64,000 nt of DNA from Larix kaempferi (GCA_027924585.1 BSBM01000753.1:22340501-22404500); one strand, 5' to 3'. Shown: positions 44,462 to 57,682, counted from the stretch's first letter. A program made the numbers and translations. Notes: generated by a model not told the origin, from the sequence alone.

Positions 44462-46389
44462 ATGACAGGTTCTTATGCATTTGAAGATAAGGTGGTTTTG
44501 ATTGAATTGGAGAATAAAAAGGCAAAATTACTAAAGGTGGAGGAGAAGACCTGGAGATTGAAGACCAGGGTGATATGGCTTTCCCAAGGAGATAACAAAA
44601 CTAATTTTTTTCATAAATATTCTAATTATATAAAGATCCTTAAAAGTATAGGGGATTTGAAGGATGAAAATGGAAATTGGGTATCCTCTAAAAGAGACTT
44701 GGAGAAAACAATTGTGAAAAAAATTTCCAATCATTTTAAGGACTCTAGGAGCTCAAACATTGTCTCGTAACTCAGGGTGTTCAGGAATTATCCTTTTTTT
44801 TAACGGAAGATGAAGGACATCACATTGGGAAAGTTACCACTTTGTTGGAAATCGAAGAAGTATTAAATCATTTTTCCAAGGACAAAAGCCATGGGCCAGA
44901 TGATGGGCCTATAGAATTCTTTTTATAATTATTTGATTTATTAGAGAGTGATCTGTTGGATGTGGTTAAACAATATAGAAGAAATGATTATGTATGAGGT
45001 GCATTGAACTCTACATTTATTACTCTCATTCCCAAATGTGACAAGCCTAAATCATTTTCTGATTTCAGGCCTATTTCTCTATGTAACTTTTTTTATAAGA
45101 TTATCACCAAGATTATTTCCAATAGGCTTAAGGCTAAGCTGGAGGAAGTGGTGACCAAAGAAAAATTTGGGCTCTTCGCAAACAGACAAATCTTAGATGA
45201 CGTAGGTGTTACACGTGAGTGCCTTCACTCCATCAAGGCTAAAAAAATTGGATTCTCTGATACCCAAGATGGATTTAGCCAAAGCTTATGACAAGGTGAA
45301 CTTGGTATTCTTGAGATTGCTTCTACTTTAGATAGGTCTTCCTTTGAAATCTATAGATTGGATTATGGCTTGTGCTTATTTTACATGTTTTGTTGTTCTT
45401 ATTAATGGATCTCCTACTAGTTTCTTTAAGAGTTATAGGGGCTTAGGAAAGGATTGCCATTCTCCCTTCTATTGTTCCTGTTGGTTATTGAAGGACTCAA
45501 CATTATGATTTATACTACCAAAAATGAAGGCAGATTAATAGGTATCAAATTATCATCTGCCCAGTACACATTTTCTATTTGTAGATGATGCAGTGTTATT
45601 TGCTAGAGGTACTGTGGAGAAGTGGATTAAATTATCAGAGATTATTACTTTATTTTGTGCTACTATTAGAATGGAGGTTAGTGCAAATAAGTCTAGTTTT
45701 CTCTAGAATCCAGTATATGAAGATACTTTTGCTCAAATAGATTCTATGTTCCATTTCAAAGCTGATGAGATTGAATGTGGTTTAAAATATCTAGGATATC
45801 ATTTTCAATCCTAACAATTATAAAATTGTCGACTGGATGTAGTTGGGTTAAGAAGATAGAGAAAATAATTCATAATTGGTGCTACATGTTTTTATCTTTG
45901 GGGACAAGGATTTCCTTGGTTTGATCGGCATTAGTGGCGATACTTTATATTGGTTCTCTTTAGAAAACATACCCCATGGCATTCTAAAATAGATTAGAAA
46001 AAAAGTTAAATTTCCTTTAGTCTGGGACAATTAAAGGTGAGAAGATGCATTTGGTTAGATGGGACACATTATATTTACCAAAGTACATGGGTGGATTGAA
46101 ACATTAAGAATCTAGTTTGAAGAGCTTCTGGTGAGGGATATGTGGTATAGGTTTATGGAGTGATGTCCTTAAAGAAAGTTATCTTAAAAACAAACCTCTG
46201 ATCCATTGGATTGGAAATCCCATTAAAGTTGTTAGGGAAGTGTCAAAGTTTTGGAAAGGTTTTGTTCGGGCACTTGGTTAAGTAGATGGTTAACTTAGAG
46301 AGTTGGGAATGGGACTGAAGTGCTTGTAGGGGTGGATCATTTTATTGGAGGAGATGAGACACTCATTCTTTCATCATCTCTCAGTGAAT
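44462..46389 (+). pseudogene. LINE reverse transcriptase, broken
   Basis: 44462-44770 is the conserved linker (EEKTWRLKTRVIWLSQGDNKTNFFH). 45004-45291 has FITLIPKCDKPKSFSDFRPISL and KIITKIISNRLKAKL. FLFVDDAVLFAR, the catalytic box, is readable near 45575-45605 with both Asp kept. Many frameshifts and stops lie between. The C-terminal part ends within the zf-RVT-like region at the junction with Copia C. Confidence 0.9.
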
Positions 46390-46687
46390 ATCTACGTTTT
46401 ATTTGCTTCTGTATCCTCTACCTCAACCAACAACTCTGATTTATGAGCAGAGCACTAGACTATATTTTACAATGCAAATAAACAACCAAGTCTACACCGA
46501 CATTCAAAACATGTAGAGACTTCACTTGTGGTCGGTGGGGAGAGATCACTTCATCGAGAAGCCTCTACTCAATTAATACAACAGTTATAATCTTAACTAC
46601 CCACAAATAATGAATGAGCTGGAAACTGGTGGCTAAGATGGATTTGAACAGTTAGTGCTAGTCGTAATTTGTTTTCACTGACTAACA
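46390..46687 (-). repeat. Truncated 3' LTR of Copia C
   Basis: It matches 48832-49119 with about 10% difference and ends ACTGACTAACA like the other copy. The match stops at about 46390, so roughly half of the LTR is gone. Confidence 0.88.
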
Positions 46688-46703
46688 TTCCCCCACCTAA
46701 AAT
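46688..46703 (-). other. Polypurine tract of Copia C
   Basis: The minus strand reads ATTTTAGGTGGGGGAA directly before the LTR start TGTTAGTC. Confidence 0.8.
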
Positions 46704-46878
46704 CAAATGGAGTCTCAGGTTTGCTCTTCATTCAAAACTATACATCATGGTACTCCCAAGACAACTAAGCTTCTAGAGAGCTCTTGCTTGTATCTTGGAA
46801 AAACTTTAGTAATCATATCAGTTGGATTCTCAATGGTATGAATCTTCTCTGGATTTAAATGACCTTCTCTTCCAATAC

Positions 46879-47709
46879 CTAGCAAATATAGTGGTACCTT
46901 AGATCAATGTGCTTGGTCTTTGAGTGAATTGTTGGATTCTTTACTAGGTGAATGGAACTTTGACTATCACAATGCATCACATACTTGTCTTGCTTACTTC
47001 CCATCTCTCCTAGGAATCGTTGCATCCAGAACATCTCTTTGCAAGCCTCTGTTGGAGCTATGTATTTTGCCTCAGTTGTGAAGAGAGCTACTACCTTTTG
47101 TAGCCTATATACCAAAGACACAGCTGCACCTGCAAATGTATACAAATAACTTATAGTGGAATTTATAGTGTCCACATCTCCAGCCATAGTTGCATCCATG
47201 AATCCTTCAAGCAAAATATCATTCTCACTAAAACATAAATAGTAATTACTAGTACCCTTGAGATACCTTAAGATCCACTTCACCGCTTGCCAATGTTTTT
47301 TTTCTGGATTGGCAAGAAATATTCTCACTACTCCCATTGGATGTGCAATGTCTGGCCATGTACATACCATGGCATACATTAAGATACCAACCACTAAAGC
47401 ATAGGGAATTTTACTCATTTCCTCCTTTTCCTTGTCATTGTAAGGGCACAAATCAATGCTCAATTTGAAGTGGGAAGCAAGAGGTGTTCCAATTGGATTG
47501 GCATCCTTCATGTTGAACCTATTAAGTGCCTTCTCAATGTATTCTTCTTGTGACAGCCACAACCTTTTATTCTTTCTGTCACGTATGATCCTCATGCCCA
47601 ATATTTGTTGTGCTTGGCCCAAATCCTTCATTTCAAATTGATTGCCCAAGTCCTTCTTTAATTTGTTGATCGTGCTCTTATGATGCCCAAAAATTAGCAT
47701 GCCATCCAC
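46879..47709 (-). pseudogene. Copia C RT C-terminal part and RNase H
   Basis: A 276-residue frame starts within the RT catalytic box, which reads LFLYVDGMLIFG: the second Asp of YVDD is Gly. It continues FEMKDLGQAQQILGM, PYALVVGILMYAMV and WILRYLKGTSNYYL. RNase H follows with GFMDATMAGD, TTEAKYIAPTEA, HCDSQSSIHLVKNP and KHIDLRYHYI, so the four catalytic acid positions look kept. The RT is inactive by its catalytic change as well as by stops upstream. Confidence 0.92.
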
Positions 47710-47940
47710 ATATAGAAATAAGATAATAAACTTTTCTTGGTCATACTTCTTAATGTAAACAAAATGATCGACCTCTAGCCTTCAAAAACCATGCTCCAAC
47801 ATGAATGAATCAAAATTCTTATACCATTGGCAAGGTACTTGTTTCAACCCAGAGAGGCTCTTCTTCTACCTACAAACCATATTTTCTTTACCTTTGGTTT
47901 TGAATCCTTCTGGCTACTCCATATAGATCTCCTCCTCCAA

Positions 47941-48246
47941 TTATCCATGAAGGAAGGTGGTATTCATGTCTAACTGTTCACACTCCAAGTCTAAAGCAGC
48001 AACAAGACCAACAATAATTTTAATGGATGACATTTTAACAACATGTGAAAAAATTTCATTAAAGTCAATACCTTCTTTTTGTGCAAATCCTTTCACCACC
48101 AACCTTGCCTTGTACCTTTTCTTCTTTCCTTCACCCTCATTCTTGATCTTGTATACCCACTTGTTTTGAAGAGATTTTCTTTCTTTTGGATGCTTTACTA
48201 GATCCCATGTTTTTTCCTCCAACAGTGAGTCCATTTCTTCTTGCAT
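47941..48246 (-). pseudogene. Copia C RT N-terminal part
   Basis: The frame reads WDLVKHPKERKSLQNKWVYK, ARLVVKGFAQKEGIDFNEIF and EQLDMNTTFLHG, the standard start of Copia RT. A stop-rich gap (47710-47940) separates it from the C-terminal half. Upstream, only the integrase-RT spacer remains before the deletion joint near 48400. Confidence 0.9.
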
Positions 48247-48472
48247 GGCATTCTTCTATCCAATGAAATTGTAAGACCTAGCTCACACAAATGTTGTAAC
48301 ATGGCCAGCTCAGGCATATAATGGGTTTTTTTCTTGTTCATTACCACTATTGAAGGCTCCCACTTCCAAATTTTGGTCTTGACAAAATCTCACAAGATTG
48401 CAGGAAAAGAAAATGCACACTAGACAACCTTTAATAGGAAGCTTCTTCTACAGTAGGGGCTGGCTCCAACTT

Positions 48473-48484
48473 GCTCTAATACCA
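48473..48484 (-). other. Primer-binding site of Copia C
   Basis: The minus strand reads TGGTATTAGAGC, one base from the Met-tRNA complement TGGTATCAGAGC, two bases inside the 5' LTR. Confidence 0.85.
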
Positions 48485-48486
48485 GT

Positions 48487-49119
48487 TGTTAGCCTCAAAG
48501 GTGTTCTTACTTAAGATCCCCTATTCAGAGTGAATATTGATCCCCTACTTTATGTCTTATCCCATCCAGTTAAATAAACCTATTGTGGAGTTCCTACAAA
48601 TCAATATTTTTTACAAAGAGCTACCAACAGCTCATGCATAGAGTCAAGCTAATAACAATATGCAACAGATAATACCATCAAATCAAATGAAATTGTATTG
48701 CTAATTTATATGTCAAACACACAATACATAACACTCTTAGACATATATATAAATACACACAAACTTTCCAGAGAATAGAGCATATATAGAACAATCACAT
48801 GAGAGACTCAGAATTGGGCATAATCTGCGTTTCATTTACTTCGACCCTCTAACTCAACCAACAACTCGGATTTATGAGCAGAGAACCACACTATATTTTA
48901 CAATGCAAACAAAAAACCAAGTCTACGCCGACGTTCAAAACATCTAGAGACTTCAATTGCGGTCGGTGGGGATAGATCACTCCATTGAGAAGCCTCTACT
49001 CAATTAATACAACAGTTATAATCTTAACTACCCGCGGAGAATGGACGAGCTGGCAACTAGTGGTTGAGCTAGCTTTAAACAGTTAGTGATAGCCATAGTT
49101 TGTTTTCACTGACTAACAT
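48487..49119 (-). repeat. 5' LTR of Copia C (633 bp)
   Basis: TGTTAGCCTC...GACTAACA with TG...CA ends, next to the primer site. Its right half pairs with 46390-46687. Confidence 0.9.
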
Positions 49120-52100
49120 ATATATGAAATGAAGTGAATGTGATGTGGTATTGTCAGTACCTCGGAGTTGACACTGTCCAACGGGAAAGTTCTAAACCAT
49201 TAGCCGATTTAATTCCTCATTCTTTACTATATGTTCGCTCTGGTAGAGCCCTTTAAGGGTTTCTTTAGCTGGGTAAGGTTCTTTCTTCCTACTCGATATG
49301 AATCAAACTGAGTTTTCTAGCTCAAATGAATGCGACCAAGCCACGGCTTACTTAGGTAACCATTCCAGACTTCAATTCGATTTAAAAAGCTGATTTAAAT
49401 TTCAAATTTGTTTATGCAAATTCGAACATGGATAAAATTTACGGAGTAATTGTTTATGCATACTTATTTTTCCCTCCTGCTTTATATGTATAGCAAACCA
49501 CATCTTTCTATCAACTCAATTAAAATGACTACACATTTCTTGGAATTTTAGTTTTAAAAAAGGTAACTACATCGATAGGTGTTTATATCTTAAAATTTGT
49601 GGTGGACTATCATCTATGCTTTTCCTAAATTGAAGGAGGATGAAACAAGTGTACTATCAAAATTGATTTTATGGTTGTCATTCAATATTCAAAATAATCA
49701 ATTATAAAAAAAAGAAATATAAAAAAATAACTGACAATTGATGCATGTATAACATAGACAACCCCTTTAATTAAATAAGGTAACAGATAGCTGAGGCATA
49801 GACAAAGGCATAGACAACAAGTGATTATAACTAAGCATGGGGAACAAATAACAAATAACTTGTTCAAGGCACTTAACTTGTGACATATCGGTCCACAAGT
49901 TAAGTGGTTGTGCTGATACATTATCTCCATATAAAGTTTACAAGGTTTTCATTATTACTTATTCTTATTTACTTATACAGTGCTAACCAACTCTTGTATT
50001 ATTTTTCTTTTTGGACATAGAGTTTGTTCTTCTTGAGTTACCCTACTCGACCATCACTCTAGGTACGATAAATGATAATTCTTAATCCTCACTAGAACCC
50101 TTCAATAAGGGATTAGGCTTTGGTCTGGATTTTACCAAACATAGTTGAGTTGAAAAGGCTTGTGGCTTAATAATAATGTATATCTTTTTAGGATTTTAGG
50201 GAGATACAAAATTGGAGTGAAATGGATTTGTTATTTCCCGTTTCCAGTGGAGGAAGATGTATGACTTAGATTATTCTAGGGATATAGATTAAGTTTTAGT
50301 TAGGTGACTTTTATAGAAAATGAGACTCCAATCTGGTCGTACACCATCAATGTAAAATAGTTGTATCTTAGTGATTTTAAACAGGAAACTTAGTAATAGG
50401 TTTTTCTATGTATATTACATTGTTAGAATTAGAATTGAAAAGTTGTCCCAACGACAACACTACTTAGAAACTTTTCTGTACTGTGGTTGAACTTAGACCG
50501 TATCTGTATTGGTCTCCACGCCAATGATTTATTTTAGTCTTCCTATATATACATATTAGTTTTCATATATATATATATCTTAAAGTCGTTTTTCTTTAAT
50601 TTAGTCTACGGTGCGATCATCTATGCTTTGATATTTAAAAATGATAATTCTCCTTAATCATAATATCGATATTAAATTTTTATTTCTATGATACAAATAT
50701 CTCTTAAATAAAGACAATTTTCCTATTAAATTGAATTTGTTGGTTTCAAACCGTCCCATATAGACTATGTGGATTGGTTAGGCTTTGTTCTATAAATTCC
50801 AAGGTCAATTATTTAGACAATAATGCCTCTGTAAAGCCTGGACAATTTGATTGAATGAAAAGGTTCGTAATTAGTTAATTAGACTCAACGTTCTCGAATC
50901 CTTCGATTTTGATATATTGAAAATTAATAATAATCAAATTGATTGGACTATCTTGTCTAAATTACCCTACCTTACAACGGAATTCTAGGTTTATAAAAGG
51001 TTTGTAAGGGAGATTTACAGTTGAAACAAAAATAATCTTTATCTTTGTATCGAGGTAATAATAATTAATAACTTGAATAACAATTGGTTAGAATAACACT
51101 CGGTAAAAGAGTATAGGGTTTCTCTCTATAATTGTAAAGTAGTTAACTTGTCTCAAATTCATAGACAATAAATAGATTAAAATTTTGATTTCAAAATCAC
51201 AATAGCTCGATATCTATGTCTTTCTTTTTATAATACAACTTATCAAAATTATACAAATTGAATTTAAATTATTCTATCGGAGCAAATAAATAACATAACT
51301 ACTTTAATATAAATAATAACCAGCTTCACATAAACAATAACCATATCAACATTAACAATAATTGAGTCAAATAAACAATAATCAAATTAACAAAGACAAA
51401 TTGCATAGGTAATTGCTATTTTTTTTTAGTATTTCTGCTGGAGTAAAATAAAAGATACTAGTCTAGAATACTTATATGTATATCTGTAATCTAAAGTTAT
51501 AAAAACTTCATAATAAAAATCTGCAATGGACCTCCCATCTGTAGAATGCAGAAAATGTTCCCTTTGTTTCCTGTGGATTCACCCCCAAGCTAAGACTAGA
51601 TCCCACTAAGAGAAAGAAACCCCTTATTAAACCCTTAAATCTGATTTATTGTGGTTATTTTTACCTTGTAGTTTAGCAACTAGTCTTCGATTCAGTTCTA
51701 GGAGAATAACCTATTATGTACACCAACTACAAATAGTCGGCACTTCAAGTACCTCTTAGTGCACCAAACATTGGAACAAAATACAGTATACCAGATACCT
51801 CTTAGTACCAATTACTTGAGCTTACATCAACTAATTGTTGAATCAATTCACATCTAGTGAATGATAACGCATAACACATTCCTTTTCTTCTCCCCTGAAC
51901 CAAATATGATTTTTCCTCCTTAGCTTCGTTTATAATTTTCTTTCTTGAAATCTTTGTCATTCAGTTACAATTAGTTAGGGGTTTTACTTAATTTATTCAT
52001 TACTTAATTTTTCTAATTGTCCTCATTAATTCCCTTTCTTTTCTTAAGTTACTTAAGTTTTCCTCTCCTCCCCTAATGGAATCTCACTTGCAACTTTTTC

Positions 52101-52180
52101 TGTTGTTGATTTATTATTGTGAAGAAACCATAACTCTTTGCATATGAAAATAAAACATAAATAGATTAACTACTTTTGTT
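49120..52180. other. AT-rich intergenic DNA
   Basis: No recognisable gene, RNA gene or element boundary. Only short frames are present. Confidence 0.6.
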
Positions 52181-52330
52181 GACACAACGACTATCGATAG
52201 GGATTCACTTTGCACAGTCGCCAACAAACACCAACCCAAAACTCCCTTACGCACCGGGCTAGGAAGGTGTTAGCCTTCCCAGCAACACTTGTAGAATGAG
52301 TGAGGTCTCACCCGAGATGCACAAGGGGGC
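52181..52330 (-). other. Possible relic of a Tat/Ogre-like Gypsy primer site
   Basis: The minus strand at 52211-52223 reads TGGCGACTGTGCA, sharing its first eight bases with the primer site of the nested Gypsy element. It sits beside a GC-richer stretch containing CTAGGAAGGTGTTAGCC. I could not find LTR ends or a coding region, so this is only a candidate. Confidence 0.35.
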
Positions 52331-54340
52331 TGCAAGAACCACGTTTCCGCAGTGGATTTGAGGACATGCAACAACACTCTTTGCAACCGCAGAAACCAGA
52401 GATTATATCTATCGCACTATGCTAACATTCCATCATTCCTATATTTATTACTAGAAACATCAACACATAATAAGCATTCGCATCACCATGATCTAACTAC
52501 TCACGAGCATAAGCAACAATTACCAATTCCGCAGAGCATGTAAACATCTCATCAACATTCACATTTATCATTCAACAGAAACAAAGACAAAAGTAGAACC
52601 ATAATCGAACATCTTCATGCATTCATTAAAACCTGTGGAATGACCTTCGCAGAAACAATCAATACACCATATTACGGATACAAAACAGATCGACAAAACT
52701 CAATCGGATCTTTAATTACATTCCATCCATGCCCGTAGGCTTACAATCATTCTCCTATTTATACAAAACTACATGGTTGCAAAATGGTCCACATGACCCT
52801 TATCTAATTAATTAACCGCTTTGCGCTTCTGCGTTATTCGCGAATGACCCTTACTTTCGCGGATTCTCCCTTTCGCAGTGTGTCGGCTTCCGCACTTCCT
52901 GCAGGCTAATCACGTGCCAACAACTTTCATTTCCGGCTAACTAATTTTACTTGGATATCATTTATCCTTATTACATCAAAGTAATGAGGAAAATTTGGGC
53001 ATTACAAACTACAACAAACATTGGGAAACTTATCCTCATATCATTTATGATATCTATAACTGAGCCATCCATTTCTCTAATAAAGATTCTTTATTTGAAT
53101 TTGGCTATGGCTTCCAACCTTTCAACCCTTAGGAAATTTTAGTGATCTTACCTCTATCATTGTCTTGTCATCCAACTTGCACCTTTATGAAGCGCATACT
53201 AGATATACATAGTAAATTCCATAATGTCCCAAGCTAAGTACAAGGCCTTCCATGGTCAATGTTGATTACCTTCAACATTCCAGGTTGGTGATCACATATG
53301 TCTCTCTTTGAGCAAACAATACTTCAAACAATAGAAACATTGCAAGCTTCATCCTATTTGATATGGCTTGGACACCATCATTCAACACATCAATGATAAT
53401 GCCTTCAAAATTAATTTGCTAACATAGTTGGCATCCTTAATGTTATTAATGTTTCACAATTCAAACTGTATGAGCTCAATAATTTGGAAGAAGGCATTGC
53501 TCTCTCCCATCTTGAACATCATATCCCATATTTCTAATACATTTCTCTAAGATACATTTCTTAGTTAGGGCATCCACCATACTTGCTACTAGCCATGCAC
53601 TCAATACCATGTGGAGAGACAAGGCCAATTACTCACCTCTACTTCTTCGATATATGAAGAATCTTTGGACATCGAATTCTATCAATGCGGGGAGACACCA
53701 ATTAGATAATTATGTTCATCTTGGAGAAGATCCTAGCCTTGAGCAATGTGCCCATCTTAGAGGTGATTCTAGAATTGAGCAATGTATTCATCCATGGGAT
53801 TGCTTGGCATGTATAGCAAGCAAATTTAACCAATAATATTAAGCTTTGAGTCGCAAATAATAAAATCATTCCATGTGTATCCGTTGTAAAATATAATTAT
53901 CACTTATTGTTTATAAAAAAAATAGTCAAACTTAACCACCATCTCCTCTCTTATACAAAATTATAAATATAGATAATACAAAATCAAATGTACAACATAG
54001 AAAATTCTTCCAAGTCATTGTTGGGCTTTTATTGTTGCATTATATAGTTTCTTTATCATTTTATACCTTTGCTATGCCCACTTGTCTATTTCACTTAATA
54101 AATATTTTACATCATAAATATTATTATGAAAAAATAATAAATAGTTGTAAAATTGTTAATACCTACATTTTAATAAAAACTTGATAAAAAATTTCAAAAA
54201 AACTTGATATAAAATAATCTAGTGCTATGTTACGCCGACTTCGGACTTAAATCCAAAACATTGGTATACAAAGCTTCAAAGAAATTAGAAAACCGAAAAC
54301 CGTTATAATAGCTTTAGCATATGATTTTACTTTTTCAATA
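52331..54340. other. AT-rich intergenic DNA
   Basis: Short frames only. Within 53690-53800 the stretch encoding HLGEDPSLEQCAHLRGDSRIEQC is a short internal duplication of about 39 bp, not a recognisable protein. Confidence 0.55.
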
Positions 54341-55095
54341 AATATGCTTTTCTACATGATTTTTTTTCCACTCGCATTCTATTCTATTAAAAGTAACATA
54401 TCACATTGTTCAGAACCTAAAGTTTTAGGTGTGCAAAACACCATAAAAGTCTGCTCTAAAGAACATATAATAGCAACAAATATCAACCCAATTACAAGGC
54501 ACTCAGAATATGAGTTAAGCACAAAAAATACTGCTCCAAAAAAAGCAAAAGAGTCAGAAAGAAACCAAGACAAGATCGTCTGAAACGAGCTAAAACAAAA
54601 AGTCTTTCCAAGTCGCTTACAAGCATGCCAATACCATCCTGAAAGATACCATCCTGTGCTATAGTCCGCCTTGGGGAAATAAACGATCACAAACCACGGC
54701 TGCAATGCCGAAAGATGCTTAGCACACAGCGGAAATTAGTTAGCCGCCGACACTGAATACAGGCCCCTCGGGAGACGCTGCTAGCACAAGGGCCCTCGGC
54801 CACCGTCCACGAAATGGATGCCACGGAAATGAACGTAGACGCCTCTGCACACCGGGCCTTAGTGTGCTCCATCTCGCACCGGGCCATGGAATCCCATCAT
54901 GGGATCCGCCACCGTCGATGGGAGCCACCACTCCGTCGCCCTGATGCTAGCATACCTCGGCGCTGCGCCGCCACGAAGGAGCCGAGGGGAGCTCTCCACG
55001 GGTCGCCGTTCGACCTATACGTAGGAGCCCTAGCCGCCATAAACGCATGGGAAATAGACTCTCAAAACCAAAACCTAAGTTGCAGACCGTGACTT
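54341..55095 (-). other. GC-rich block of unknown origin, possibly a LINE-like fragment
   Basis: Positions 54660-55040 are far more GC-rich than anything nearby. On the minus strand an ATG near 55040 opens MAARAPTYRSNGDPWRAP and continues as an Arg/Gly-rich frame for some 40 codons. The other end, toward 54360, is T-rich on the minus strand and finishes with a run of A near 54361-54367. This layout could be a 5'-ORF piece joined to a 3' end of a non-LTR element. I cannot name a domain. Confidence 0.35.
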
Positions 55096-57682
55096 ATGAT
55101 ACACATTTATATAAGACTTCTCAAAATATGAACATAGTATATTGAACTACCAACATATTATCCATATCATCCAATCCTAGTATTCTCATTCCCAAGCATT
55201 TGGTAGTCTCTTCTTTGCCATCTTTAAAAAATATGTACGTTCTTATCCGTCGACTTTGGTAGTCTCTTCTTTGCCATCCAACGGAGAACATAGAAGTCAA
55301 CAGTTGACTTTGTTACTTGTTCCTTGGATGGCTTGAGCATACATGTTTTTTAAGTTCGGGTTTTTTTAGGTACACTTCATAAATCGTACTACATTTGGTA
55401 GTTTCTTAGACACACTTTATAAATTGTATTATCGTTTAAAAGGTTCTTGTCAAAATAGCAATTTAGAGTGTTCAGATTGCAATTAGTCTAGAAGAGGCAA
55501 TTCCAATTGCTAAAATTACAAAATTGTCAAAATAGCAATTTCCAATAAAAATTTTAACCTGTTTTTATTCCAAAATCGTCCATTTTGGTTGTCTTTTATC
55601 CTATACGCACTTGAATACTAAATAGTCTACTAAATGTAAAAAAATAATTTATAACTTGTATAGAAAGCCACATTAATTTGTTAAAGAGATTTGGAAGAAA
55701 AGTGCTCTCACCAAGAAAGTTAATAAAATAAGTTTCAAAGTGAGACTCTAAAGAATGTACTTACATCCAATAAGAAGCACAAACCAAATCTTTGTCAACT
55801 ATCCATACTACAAAAGGAATCGACAATTTTTTTTTCCAATTTAGCATTAAAGCAAAGTAAGTAGAAGGAATATATAAATCATAAATACTTTCCTACTTAA
55901 AATTAAACAAATACCCTCTTTTCATGATCTATGCTCTCAATGACATCTTTCCTTATTTGAAATTAAACAAATACCCTCGTTTCATGATTTGTGTTCTCAA
56001 TATAACATCTAATAAAATGATGAATTTCTTCTTCGTTTGCTATAATCTCTACACTCAATATCTAATACATTTTTCCATATGAGATTTGAATGGTAAGCAA
56101 AAATAAGTGAAAAACACCATGATTCCAATAATTAAAATTGAAATGGTAGAAGTCTAGATCAATATAGTTTTTGTTTGATGATATACATACGTAGCTTCTT
56201 GGAGAGGTTGGTTGTGGATTGAAATATGTTTGTGGTTGTGGTTATATATGTTTTGAGTTGTGATTAATAGGATATAGAGATGGTTGAGGTTGTGTCGCTG
56301 TAAGAAGTTCTTGGATTTATTGAAATCCAAAATCACCTTTGAGAGCTAAATTTCAAAAGGCCATTAATACCCTCTTGATAAATTAGATAACAACACAAAC
56401 TATGCTACTTCGTAGATAGGAATTGGTCGGAAGTTTAAGGAATATAAAATAACATAAGCTACACAACATTGTAGAAATAAATTTGGTCCAAAATATGTGG
56501 AATTTGAAAATAGTGTTTATAGTATATGCAGAAACATAGGCACTATACAATATGAGGTTATAGTGTCATTGATTTGCTTCAAACCCTTCATTGAATTTTT
56601 TTTCTAGCATACATCCTATTAATTTTGTGATGTGTTTTCAATGTCATCTTTGCATCGGGTTTTGTGTGATGGTTGTGAGGCTAACTAAAAATAGAGATGA
56701 TGTGTGCTCCATCTTTGTTTCAAAATAGTCAATGAAGGCTTGACACCATCTCGATGCAAAACTTAGAAAAAAATCAACAACACAAAAAGAAGATTTGCAT
56801 TGCCCAACATGTTCACTTTTAGTATAGAGCGTGGGACTTCGGTTTCAAAGACGCAAGTTGGGTTTTAGAGATGGAAGATGGGGTTTTGATTTTGGATTTT
56901 TATTTTTCACTAAGTCTCCAAAAAAGAAACTTTCACGTGCGCAAATCATGCGCAAATCTTTCACCCTCCTATCAAAATGTAAGGAGGAGAATTTCCAGTG
57001 CTTTCTCTCACTACCACAAATTTTCCAAGTAGACATGCACAAGAATGTCCACATGCTTTAGGAGCATGCTGCATTCATAAAGCGTGCATTTTCCAAAACA
57101 CATGTATGCTATTTTTAATATAAAAAAAACATATTTTAGTAATATTTCCATAACTTTATACCCCAACATCAATTTTTGGTGTTCTTTATCTTGTTGGAAA
57201 TGTATTGAAGGGGTCTACATCTTTTTATTTCTATATTTTTATGTTTATACATAAATAACGTCTTGTTTTGAAAAATAATAGGAAATGCACTTTTAGGCCA
57301 TGATCAATACCTTAAACTGCCACATAGTCACTCTAACAAGGATATTTGGTGTTCAATGGTAATCTAGGTGCTTTTTGGAGGATTTCTTACATGAGGGATA
57401 GGATTTAGGGCTTGAAAATTATAAGGGTAGAAAAACAAGGTAATTAGGAACCAAATGAAGCATATAGGCCTCATGGGCCATGAACAAGCCTTCAAACCAT
57501 CACATGGGCTCTCTAAAGAGGATGTTTGGCCTCCAAGTGGAGTATGGTTACTCATATAATGCCTTGGATAGTAGGGACGGGTTTCAAGTCCTTAACGATG
57601 TGCATGGGAGGAAAATAAGGACCTTAGGTCATATATGAATTGTCTAGGGACCAAGGTCCATGAACAAGACCTTAAACCAAAA
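55096..57682. other. AT-rich intergenic DNA with a short tandem duplication
   Basis: The words AAATTAAACAAATACCCTC and TTTCATGAT recur about 60 bp apart at 55890-55995. TGGTAGTCTCTTCTTTGCCATC occurs at about 55200 and 55257. No gene is seen. Confidence 0.55.

Larger units (their letters stand above)
41800..46389 (+). mobile_element. Degraded L1-type LINE (non-LTR retrotransposon)
   Basis: On the + strand I read in order an ORF1 with a DUF4283-like fold and a zinc knuckle, an AP-endonuclease start, the linker before RT, the RT with FVDD, and the beginning of the C-terminal zf-RVT-like region (RVGNGTEVLVGVDHFIGG). Stops and frameshifts occur throughout. The 3' end and poly(A) are missing, because the sequence runs straight into the truncated LTR of Copia C at about 46389. 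The exact 5' end is uncertain. Confidence 0.9.
46390..49119 (-). mobile_element. Internally deleted Ty1/Copia element (Copia C)
   Basis: A full 5' LTR at 48487-49119 with a Met-tRNA-type primer site (48473-48484) pairs with a partial 3' LTR at 46390-46687 that carries a PPT. Between them only RT and RNase H remain; gag, protease and integrase are missing between about 48247 and 48470. The left part of the 3' LTR is also missing, being replaced by LINE sequence, so no target duplication can be checked. Confidence 0.92.

Noticed and set aside
54814-55092. 92-residue + strand frame in the GC-rich block
   Set aside because: GC-rich sequence keeps several frames open. The minus strand has the better start context, and I name no product for either.
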